Positions 16,528-23,561 of a DNA stretch of 37,444 bases are shown in pieces. Below the pieces are notes generated by a model. That model did not search any database, was not told the DNA's origin, and saw nothing but the letters and a program-made list of their open reading frames with translations. The translations under genes and the position numbers were made by a program. This DNA comes from Pedosphaera sp. (GTDB taxonomy: Bacteria; Verrucomicrobiota; Verrucomicrobiia; Limisphaerales; SIBH01). The stretch lies in the NCBI GenBank assembly GCA_009695285.1, contig SIBH01000007.1, forward strand, positions 1-37,444, read 5' to 3'. The first letter of the stretch is position 1. Every line of letters starts with the position of its first letter.

Positions 16528-17930
16528 AGCTTATGAACCGTCCCTTTTCCTGCTCCAGTTTCGCTGCGGAAAAATTTTCTCGCCGGCACGCGATCAAGGT
16601 CGGCGGGCTCGGCTTGCTCGGACTCACACTGCCCGGACTGCTGCGCGCCGAATCCGCGCCTGCCGCGAAGGCCGGCAAGTCGCGCGTGAAATCCGTGGTG
16701 TTTCTTTTCCAGTTCGGCGGCCCGAGCCACCTCGACATGTTCGACATGAAGCCCAATGCCGTGGAAAATGTGCGCGGGCCGCACAAACCAATTTCCAGCA
16801 GCGCGGACGGCATCCAGGTTTCCGAGCATCTGCCGAAGACGGCGAAGATCATGGACAAGGTGACGCTCATCCGCTCAATGCACCACACCATGAACAACCA
16901 CAACTCGGCGGCCTACTACGCCCTGAGCGGTCACGCGCCCGCGACTGACGACCAGCGCCTGCGCGATTCGATCGACCTGTTCCCCTGCTACGGCTCGGTG
17001 GTCGATTTGCTTTCTCCCAGCGGCGCGGAAATGCCGACCTCTGTTTCCTATCCTTACGTGATCGGCGACGGCTCGGTCACGCCCGGCCAACACGCGAGTT
17101 TTCTCGGCAAGAACCACGACCCGTTTTTCTTCGCGCAGGATCCGAACTCGCCGAACTTCAGCCTGCCGGAACTGAGCCTACCCGCGAACATTTCGTTCGA
17201 GCGGATGCAGGCGCGGCGCGAACTGCAAAAGCTCGTCGATCAGCAGACGCGCCTGATGGACAACCCGGCGGCGCGCGGTTTCGACACCTACTACGACAAG
17301 GCGATGGCCATGCTGCAATCGCCCCGGCTCCGCAAGGCCTTCAACATCGCCGAGGAACCGGCAGTCATGCGCGAGGCCTACGGGCGCACCACCTACGGAC
17401 AAAGCTGTTTGCTCGCGCGGCGGTTGGTCGAGGCGGGCACGAAGTTTGTAACGGTGTATTTCTCGGACAACATCGGCGGGCAGAAGACCGACGGCGGCGG
17501 CTGGGACACGCACGGATTCAACAACACCAAGATGTATCCCATCATCGAGAAGTATCACCTCCCGATCACCGAGCAGACACTGCCGACCTTTCTCAACGAT
17601 CTCGAAACGCGCGGCCTGCTCGACACCACGCTCGTCGTCTGGATGGGGGAATTCGGGCGCACGCCGAACATCAACAAGAACGCCAGCCGCGATCACTGGC
17701 CGCAATGCTACACCACGCTCCTCTGCGGCGGCGGCATCAAGCGCGGCTTCGTCTATGGCGCGTCCGACCAGACCGGCTCCTATCCCGCCGAGAAACCAGT
17801 GCGCCCCGACGATCTCGCCGCGACCGTCTATCACATGCTCGGCATCGATCCGCACACGGAAGTCCGCAACACCCAGCAGCGCCCCGTGCTCATTGCGGAT
17901 GGCAAGCCGGTGCTGGATGTGATCGCGTGA
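16524..17930 (+). CDS. DUF1501 family exported protein (Tat-type signal)
   Basis: DUF1501 proteins are almost always encoded next to DUF1549/DUF1553 cytochrome c proteins in PVC bacteria, and this one overlaps its partner by four bases (ATGA), implying coupled translation. The 468-residue product starts with a twin-arginine-like leader (SRRHAIKVGGLGLLGLTLPGLLRAE). Family blocks seen are FQFGGPSHLDMFDMKP near the N-terminus, the GGGWDTHGFNN segment and WMGEFGRTPNINKNASRDHWP near the C-terminus. These motifs place it in the sulfatase/alkaline-phosphatase-like superfamily. A second start at 16533 is possible and has a better-spaced GGAG upstream. The substrate is unknown. Confidence 0.92.
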   Translation: MKLMNRPFSCSSFAAEKFSRRHAIKVGGLGLLGLTLPGLLRAESAPAAKAGKSRVKSVVFLFQFGGPSHLDMFDMKPNAVENVRGPHKPISSSADGIQVSEHLPKTAKIMDKVTLIRSMHHTMNNHNSAAYYALSGHAPATDDQRLRDSIDLFPCYGSVVDLLSPSGAEMPTSVSYPYVIGDGSVTPGQHASFLGKNHDPFFFAQDPNSPNFSLPELSLPANISFERMQARRELQKLVDQQTRLMDNPAARGFDTYYDKAMAMLQSPRLRKAFNIAEEPAVMREAYGRTTYGQSCLLARRLVEAGTKFVTVYFSDNIGGQKTDGGGWDTHGFNNTKMYPIIEKYHLPITEQTLPTFLNDLETRGLLDTTLVVWMGEFGRTPNINKNASRDHWPQCYTTLLCGGGIKRGFVYGASDQTGSYPAEKPVRPDDLAATVYHMLGIDPHTEVRNTQQRPVLIADGKPVLDVIA

Positions 17931-17983
17931 AGCGGCCTTTGACTGGAGAGAAGCGGGAAGCCCTGTTCAAAACTTAAGCCGAA

Positions 17984-18697
17984 TCAGTTAGTGAGAGGAT
18001 TAAGGTGCTTACGAATCTCGTCTATCGAAAAGGCTGGCCGTCGTCGGTGTAGCATAGCATGACAGTTAGGACAGACCGGGCGGAGATCAGTAACAGGATC
18101 GACGCGATATTTGCCCCCTATCTGTGAAATCTCAAGCAAGTGGTGGACGTGAATAAAACCCTTCCCGATCTCACCATAAGCTCTGCCAAAGTTGAATCCG
18201 CACACTACACAGATGGGGCCGTAGTGCTGAATGCAAAGCGCACGCGCTGTCGGATTGCGTTCATAGGCATTCACGCTGATCACTCGTATCGCTCCCTCGA
18301 AAAGATCGGGGTAGTCTGATACTTCGTCGGCATAGCTATCAGCTACGTTTTCAAGCAATCGCAGTTGAATAAGTGCAGAGACTAACTCCTCTCGCAAAGT
18401 CCACACAAAGCCTTGCTGCTCCTGAACGCCCTCGGCGAGAATCGCCCACCACTGAATAGTCTCGTTCGGTCGCACCGAGGAACTGATACGCAAGAAATCC
18501 GCGACTCGATGGCCAAGTCTGCCAAACGCGCCGTTGACTTCGACAACGGCTTGATAGCCGAGAAGGCGACAAAGCTGTCCGGCAGTCGCACTGCAATTCC
18601 GGCAGCCATAATGCGTACGAAGAAGCTCTAGGTCGCGCGCTCTGAGCACTCCATCTGCGGCTATGGCGTCTTTGAATTGCTCAATTGAAATTCTCAT
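17984..18697 (-). CDS. HNH endonuclease
   Basis: The C-terminal third is a zinc-stabilised HNH nuclease domain: CVVCGF (Cys163, Cys166), the catalytic-type HVHHLLEIS (His183-His186), and DLRPVCPNCHAMLH with the second zinc pair (Cys209, Cys212) and His213. The N-terminal 150 residues are not recognised; they contain an isolated CRNC pair (Cys32, Cys35) and may bind DNA or a partner. The 237-residue product has no signal peptide. The gene appears lower in GC than its exported-protein neighbours, which suggests transfer. No methyltransferase lies nearby, so it is not part of a visible restriction-modification operon. It could be an orphan McrA-like modification-dependent nuclease. Confidence 0.88.
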   Translation of the reverse strand: MRISIEQFKDAIAADGVLRARDLELLRTHYGCRNCSATAGQLCRLLGYQAVVEVNGAFGRLGHRVADFLRISSSVRPNETIQWWAILAEGVQEQQGFVWTLREELVSALIQLRLLENVADSYADEVSDYPDLFEGAIRVISVNAYERNPTARALCIQHYGPICVVCGFNFGRAYGEIGKGFIHVHHLLEISQIGGKYRVDPVTDLRPVCPNCHAMLHRRRPAFSIDEIRKHLNPLTN

Positions 18698-18745
18698 ATC
18701 TGCGGTTTCTATCGCTTCGTTCGGTTACGCTATGGCATCGCAAAA

Positions 18746-20128
18746 TTACTTCCCCGCCACTTCCACAAAACCCGGCGAGGCCGTGAATTCTCCGAGCAGT
18801 TTTCCATCCGTCAGATTCCACAGCCGCACCTTGCCGTCGTGCGCGCCGGTCGCGAGCCGTTGCGACGCCGCGTGAAACGCCAGCGCCGTCACGCGGTCAC
18901 CGTGGCCCGTGAACGACTGCACTTCGTCGCGCTTGACAAGGCGCCGCTGCGTGACCCGCCCATCCGCCAGCGCGATGAACACCGACTGTTCCACCCGCGC
19001 CAACCCCGTCACCGCAACCTCGAACCTGGCGAACTCTCCCGGCTTGCCCGGCTCGCTGACACCGGAGAAGCGCACCTTGCGATCCGTGCCGGCGGTCAGC
19101 AGAACTTTGCCGTCGTCGTTGAACGTCACGAACTCCACCGCCGCCTCGTGGCCGCGAAACGTGGTGATGGCCGCGCCGTTCGTGGAGTTGTAAATGCGCG
19201 CCGTGCGGTCGCGACTGGCGGAGGCGAGCCGCTGGCCGTCCGGTGAGAAGGCCACGCTGTGGACCCAGTCCGAGTGCTGCTCCAGCCGCAGGATTTCCGA
19301 GCCGGACTTCACCGCGAACACGCGCAAAAATTTGTCCGTCCCGCCGGCGGCGAGGCGCGAACCATCAGGCGAAAATGTGGCGCAGAGCATCGCGTCGCCC
19401 GTCACGGCCAGCGTGCGCGGCGCGGTGTTGCTGAGAAGATTGAGCAACAGCAGTTCGCCCGAGCGGCCCGGCGCGCCGCCCGCGACGGCCAGCCAGTTTC
19501 CGCCCGGCTGCAAGGCCAGCGCCTGAATCCGCTCCGGCATTCCACCAACACGACGGAGCAAGGCATGATTGGTTGCGCTCCAGAAAGTGATTTCGTGACA
19601 GCCGCCCGCGATGAGTTCGGAGCCGTCGGCATTGAAGGCCAGCGCGGTGACGGGCCACGGCTGCGCGTAGCGTTGCGGCGCGGGCGGATGGACCGGTCGG
19701 GGCATCAGCAGCGTGAGCGCCGCGGTCGTGCTCGCGCCGTCGAACTTTGCGCCACCCGCGATCCACGCACGAATGACCGCTATCTCGGCGGCAGGCAACG
19801 GTTCCGCGTCCTGCGGCATCCGGTCGTCCGGATTCTTTTCGACCAGCAGTTGGTAGAGCCGGCTCTTTTCGGGCCGGCCCGCGATCACGGTCGCCTGGTC
19901 GCCGCCCGGCTTGAGCAGGCCGGCGAAGGTGTCGAGACGGTAGCGGCCCTTGGACTTTTCCGGCCCGTGACAGGCCACGCAGCGCCGTTGCAAAATCGGC
20001 GCAACGTCAGCGGTGAAGCTGACGGCGGATTTGCCGGAGGAGGCCGGCAGTCCTGCCGCGACAAGCTGGCTGCCTACGATCCAGAGCGCGGTCAGCGAAA
20101 CGAGGTGGGCAGTTTTGAACAGCGACAT
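18746..20128 (-). CDS. Exported cytochrome c / WD40 beta-propeller protein
   Basis: A signal peptide (MSLFKTAHLVSLTALWIVGSQLVAAG) is followed by a class I cytochrome c-like domain with CVACHG (Cys50, Cys53, His54) and a distal MPQDAEPL segment that could supply the sixth ligand. A seven-bladed WD40 propeller fills about residues 155-455, with blades such as HSDWVHSVAFSPDGQRLASASRDRTARIYN. The 460-residue product therefore combines an electron-transfer or heme module with a scaffold module. It is the last exported gene of the minus-strand cluster, starting six bases after the previous stop, so it is surely co-transcribed with it. The partner bound by the propeller is unknown. Confidence 0.88.
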   Translation of the reverse strand: MSLFKTAHLVSLTALWIVGSQLVAAGLPASSGKSAVSFTADVAPILQRRCVACHGPEKSKGRYRLDTFAGLLKPGGDQATVIAGRPEKSRLYQLLVEKNPDDRMPQDAEPLPAAEIAVIRAWIAGGAKFDGASTTAALTLLMPRPVHPPAPQRYAQPWPVTALAFNADGSELIAGGCHEITFWSATNHALLRRVGGMPERIQALALQPGGNWLAVAGGAPGRSGELLLLNLLSNTAPRTLAVTGDAMLCATFSPDGSRLAAGGTDKFLRVFAVKSGSEILRLEQHSDWVHSVAFSPDGQRLASASRDRTARIYNSTNGAAITTFRGHEAAVEFVTFNDDGKVLLTAGTDRKVRFSGVSEPGKPGEFARFEVAVTGLARVEQSVFIALADGRVTQRRLVKRDEVQSFTGHGDRVTALAFHAASQRLATGAHDGKVRLWNLTDGKLLGEFTASPGFVEVAGK

Positions 20129-20134
20129 GGGTGG

Positions 20135-21313
20135 CTATTTGACCCGGTTGTCCGCCGGCCAGAGCATTTCCTCCCAGGGCAAATCGTCGAGGGGCCAGTT
20201 CGCGGCGAGGAGACGGAGGATGCGGCGGGGGCGAAATCCTTCGAGCAGGTTCTCGGGCTTGATGACGAACTGCAGGCCGCTGCTGCCGGGGGCCGCGGGA
20301 ACGCTCCGGATCTCCAGCACCTCGCAATACATCCGGTCATTGATCTGATCGTAGGCGCGCAGTGAATCTTCCGCCACGAGCGCGGCGACGCGGGACTTCA
20401 GTTTGAAATCGTTCGTCAGCGCGGCATTGAAACCGCCAAAGAGCGTGATGGTGAGGTGGCTTTTTTCGTTGTCCACGGTGTTGATCCAGCCGGCCAGCCC
20501 GTGGGTTTTCTGGTGGGCGCGATGCACTTCGGTCTGGCGCGCGGCGGCGAGTTGGCGGCTTTCGTCGTCGAGCCAGATGTCCGTGCAGTGGCCGGGGCCT
20601 TTGAGCGTGGCCACGGTGATGTTGACGAGCAGGGTCTGGCCGGCGGCGAGGTTGGTGAGCGCGCCGAAGCCGCGGCCCTGCCAGACGCGAGTGGCGGCGT
20701 TCACCTTGAAGACGGTGGGCTTCTCGTCGGCCTTGTGGTCGGCGAGCGAGAGGCCGGTGACGGTGATGTTGCCCTTGTTCAGGTCGATGGCATCCAGCCG
20801 CCACGCGCGCTGCTGGCGCTGGTGAAAACTGAAATCGTCCTCCAGCAGAAACCCCGAACTAAAACCGCCTTTGACCGGGCGGCCCTGCTTCGCGTCGAAG
20901 TAGAACTGCCCGTGCAGGTGCGTGCCGATGGGCAGGTCGCGCAATTCGGCGGGTGCGCCGTGGTAACGAAAGGTGCCGTAGGGCAGCATCGCGAAGAACA
21001 TCGCGCGGTCGTAGTCGTCGGTGCGCTGGTCGTTCCGGCGGTCGGGGCGGAGCTGGCCGGTGCGGTTGACGTGATCCATCTGGATCAGCTCGCCGGCGAT
21101 GTAATGCGCGGAGCCTTCCGGTGGAAATTGACCAGGTTGGATCTGGTAGGTCGTGGGTTTCTTGTCACCGTCGGCGGCAGTTGCGAATGACGAAACCAGA
21201 ATGACGAATGACGAAACGGCGGCGGCGAGCGCCAATGACAAATGGCGAGGGGCGAGTGCCGAAAAGGACCGTCGGTCGATGTTTCGCTCAGTGATGCAGT
21301 CGTGGTTCGTCAT
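20135..21313 (-). CDS. Exported protein of unknown function (392 residues)
   Basis: No named domain is recognised. The N-terminus has a signal-like hydrophobic core (LSLALAAAVSSFVILVSSFATAADG), and the mature part is rich in short beta-strand patterns, with TRVWQGRGF and LQFVIKPENLLEGFRPRRI blocks. The segment AMFFAMLPYGTFRYHGAPAE and PIGTHLHGQFYFD suggest a conserved family in this bacterial group. Three cysteines occur in the predicted mature part. The ATG at 21313 and part of the signal peptide are encoded by copies of the heptamer TGACGAA. It sits six bases upstream of the cytochrome c/WD40 gene and follows two other exported genes on the same strand, so it is likely a periplasmic or surface partner of that protein. 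Confidence 0.8.
   Translation of the reverse strand: MTNHDCITERNIDRRSFSALAPRHLSLALAAAVSSFVILVSSFATAADGDKKPTTYQIQPGQFPPEGSAHYIAGELIQMDHVNRTGQLRPDRRNDQRTDDYDRAMFFAMLPYGTFRYHGAPAELRDLPIGTHLHGQFYFDAKQGRPVKGGFSSGFLLEDDFSFHQRQQRAWRLDAIDLNKGNITVTGLSLADHKADEKPTVFKVNAATRVWQGRGFGALTNLAAGQTLLVNITVATLKGPGHCTDIWLDDESRQLAAARQTEVHRAHQKTHGLAGWINTVDNEKSHLTITLFGGFNAALTNDFKLKSRVAALVAEDSLRAYDQINDRMYCEVLEIRSVPAAPGSSGLQFVIKPENLLEGFRPRRILRLLAANWPLDDLPWEEMLWPADNRVK
21188..21215. repeat. Heptamer repeat TGACGAA encoding part of a signal peptide
   Basis: TGACGAA occurs at 21188-21194, 21202-21208 and 21209-21215, and on the minus strand these bases encode about residues 33-42 (SSFVILVSS) of the exported protein. The hydrophobic core therefore arises from a microsatellite, read in different frames by successive units. 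Confidence 0.75.
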
Positions 21314-21324
21314 TCGTCATTTCG
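21267..21324. repeat. Dispersed repeat unit, copy 1 (58 bp), with TGACGAA heptamers
   Basis: This block overlaps the start of the 392-residue gene. On the minus strand it reads ATGACGAATGACGAACC, then TGCATCACTGA, then CATCGACC. It is similar to copy 2 at 22085-22147. Two tandem TGACGAA units (21306-21319) create overlapping ATG codons seven bases apart, one of which (21313) is the chosen start. Confidence 0.65.
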
Positions 21325-21345
21325 CATAATTCCTGAAACGCCGTG

Positions 21346-22020
21346 TCATTTTGCGGACGGGTGCGCTCGTTGCAATTTCTCGGGCAGTTCCTTCAGCGGG
21401 GTGACTTCGGTTACGTCATCGTAATACCACGCCTTGCCGGTGGTCTTCTTGTATCCGACCACGCTGGTCGGATACTTCGTGCCGGCCGGCAAGTTGGTCC
21501 AACCCGAGAACCGATGGATGTCGCTGCGCCAATCGATGCGGGCGAGCAGGTCGTTGGTCCGGCTGAAGTAGAGTTCCATTGCCGGTTTCACGCTGCCGCT
21601 GATGCGCAGACCCCAGAGTTCCATGTCGCCATCCTTCAAGTCCTGGACGACTTCAATCGTCGAGACCGAGTCGGTGAGCGCGCCGAGTGTCCAAGCCCAG
21701 ACCAGGAACCTCGCGGGTTCATCCTCGCGTTCCGAGAACCCGCCGGGTGCCTTGAGCCACCAGTGACGCGGCGCGTCCATGACGCTTTCGCGTTTCGCGC
21801 CGAAGCCGGGGTCCTTCTCGCCCAACCGCACATGATCCTTGAAGGTGAAGTAGGCCAATAGATTGGTTCTGCCGCCAGCAGCCTGAATCGCCTTTTGCAT
21901 CAGAGGCCGCGCCGCAGGCGAAACAGTTCCGATATCTCCACGTTGGTGCGGTCCATCGGCGCAGGGCGCGGCCAGCGGAAGCAGCAAGCCAGCGTGCAGG
22001 GCAAGGAGCAGTGGTTTCAT
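21346..22020 (-). CDS. Exported protein of unknown function (224 residues)
   Basis: A clean signal peptide (MKPLLLALHAGLLLPLAAPCADG) opens a 224-residue protein. The mature part has alternating strands and a pattern (ELYFSRTNDLLARIDW and TSVVGYKKTTGKAWYYDDV) that loosely recalls outer-membrane lipoprotein-sorting/LolA-like beta-sheet proteins, but I cannot assign it to that family with confidence. The cysteine near the end of the signal peptide (APCAD) might be a lipobox variant, but LAAPC is a poor fit. It lies between the DUF1552 gene and another exported unknown on the same strand and is probably part of the same operon. Confidence 0.78.
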   Translation of the reverse strand: MKPLLLALHAGLLLPLAAPCADGPHQRGDIGTVSPAARPLMQKAIQAAGGRTNLLAYFTFKDHVRLGEKDPGFGAKRESVMDAPRHWWLKAPGGFSEREDEPARFLVWAWTLGALTDSVSTIEVVQDLKDGDMELWGLRISGSVKPAMELYFSRTNDLLARIDWRSDIHRFSGWTNLPAGTKYPTSVVGYKKTTGKAWYYDDVTEVTPLKELPEKLQRAHPSAK

Positions 22021-22084
22021 TGAATTTTGAGGACGGGTTTGCGCTTTCGCGAGTGGGAAGGGAGTGGCTGCCTATGCCAAAAAC

Positions 22085-22147
22085 GACCCGGGGTCGATGG
22101 TTCATTCAGTGATGCAAAGTGATTCGTCATTCTGGCTTCGTCATTTC
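22085..22147. repeat. Dispersed repeat unit, copy 2 (63 bp)
   Basis: This second copy of the repeat at 21267-21324 overlaps the DUF1552 stop codon. Shared blocks include GTCGATG, TCAGTGATGCA and TTCGTCATT, with small differences between the copies. Both copies lie directly after one gene and upstream of the next on the same strand, about 820 bases apart. Confidence 0.6.
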
Positions 22148-23546
22148 AAACGATTTCCGAAACCGGTCCGAGGCTGTCCACGAACTTCTCCGACTTCACA
22201 TCCATCTTCTGCAGCATGGTAAGGAGCAGATTACTGACGCGGGCCTTGTCGTCCGCCGGCTTGCCGCAGACGCCGTAGTGCGCCCCGGCGTTGGCGAGAT
22301 CGTAGGATTTGATTTTCGGAAGGTTGTAATCGAGGTGCTGGCCGTGCTGAAAACCAAGGGCGCGGCCGCCGGCCAGAATCGTGGGCAGGTTGGCGTTGCC
22401 GTGGCTGTGGCCGTAGCTCATGCCGCTGCCGAACAGAACCATCGTGCGGTCAAGCAGCGACTCGTCGCCATCGCGCACCGCCGTGAGCTGGTCCAGGAAA
22501 TAGGAGAACTGCTCGGTGATGAACGCATCGCTCTTGCTCAGGCGGGCCATGATTTCCGGATCGCCATTGTGATGGGACAGCTCGTGCCGTGTCTGGGTGA
22601 TGCCGATTTCGGGAATCGCCAGCCCGTTGCCCTCCGTGCCGCTCATGTAGGTGATGACGCGCGTCATGTCCGTGCGCAACGCGAGCACGATGAGATCATA
22701 CATCGTGCGGTAATACTCGCCAGCCTGCGACTTGGAGACATCGCGCTGGAAGTGGCCGGTGACGGCTGGATCGAGCTTGGGCTTGGGCACGTTGAGCCAG
22801 GCATCCAGCCGCTCGGTGCGCACCTCGACTTCGCGGACGGCGGTCAGATATTCGTCGAGCTTGGTGCGGTCCTCGCCGCCAAGCGTGCGGCGGAGCGAGC
22901 GGGCGTCGTCCAGCACGGCGTCGAGCACGCCGTGCCGGCGGTTGAGACGGCGGCGGCGCACCTCGACACCGCCCGACTCCTCGCCAAAGAGGCGGTTGAA
23001 GACGTTGCGTGGATTGTCCTCGGCGGGCAGCGGCACCCCGTCGCGCGACCACGAGAGGGTATTGATGACATTGCCCGGTGCGCCGGTCCCGCTGGCGAGT
23101 GAAAGTTCGAGCGACGAAAACCGCGTGTGAATCGACGTCGCCTCGGCCATGAGTTGGTCGCAGGAAACGCTGTTGCGATACGCGCCACCCTCCTGGCTAA
23201 GCTTCGCGCCGGTGAGCCACAGATCGGCGCAGACGTGGGCCGTGCCGAGGCCGCCAGGATGATGCAGGCCGCTGATGGGGGTGAGATTCGCGCGATGCTT
23301 TTCGAGCGAGCGCATCGGCGCGCTGAACTCGTAGTCGCGCCCGGCCTTGGTGATCTGCCAGGTGAGCACATTCACACCGTTGGGAATGTAAACGAAGACG
23401 GAGCGCCGCGGTTTGGCGGCGGTCCCGGCGGCGAGAGCACGCAGCGGATTCATGCAGTCCAGCAGCGGCAGGGCGACGGTCGCGCCGAGGCCGCGCAGGA
23501 AGTGGCGGCGGTTAAGGAGCCAGCGCTGGGAGAGGATGTTGCTCAT
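22146..23546 (-). CDS. DUF1552 family exported protein (Tat-type signal)
   Basis: The protein begins with a twin-arginine-like leader ([29 protein letters not shown]), and the body carries DUF1552 landmarks: [48 protein letters not shown] and the final [12 protein letters not shown]-type ending. The 466-residue length is normal. DUF1552 genes are found next to DUF1592/DUF1588/DUF1585 cytochrome c genes in PVC and myxobacterial genomes; here its start is 15 bases after the stop of such a gene. DUF1552 is related to DUF1501, so this pair parallels the DUF1549-DUF1501 pair on the other strand. It is likely periplasmic with unknown activity. Confidence 0.92.
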   Translation of the reverse strand: MSNILSQRWLLNRRHFLRGLGATVALPLLDCMNPLRALAAGTAAKPRRSVFVYIPNGVNVLTWQITKAGRDYEFSAPMRSLEKHRANLTPISGLHHPGGLGTAHVCADLWLTGAKLSQEGGAYRNSVSCDQLMAEATSIHTRFSSLELSLASGTGAPGNVINTLSWSRDGVPLPAEDNPRNVFNRLFGEESGGVEVRRRRLNRRHGVLDAVLDDARSLRRTLGGEDRTKLDEYLTAVREVEVRTERLDAWLNVPKPKLDPAVTGHFQRDVSKSQAGEYYRTMYDLIVLALRTDMTRVITYMSGTEGNGLAIPEIGITQTRHELSHHNGDPEIMARLSKSDAFITEQFSYFLDQLTAVRDGDESLLDRTMVLFGSGMSYGHSHGNANLPTILAGGRALGFQHGQHLDYNLPKIKSYDLANAGAHYGVCGKPADDKARVSNLLLTMLQKMDVKSEKFVDSLGPVSEIV

Positions 23547-23561
23547 AAATTTGTTTCGTGT

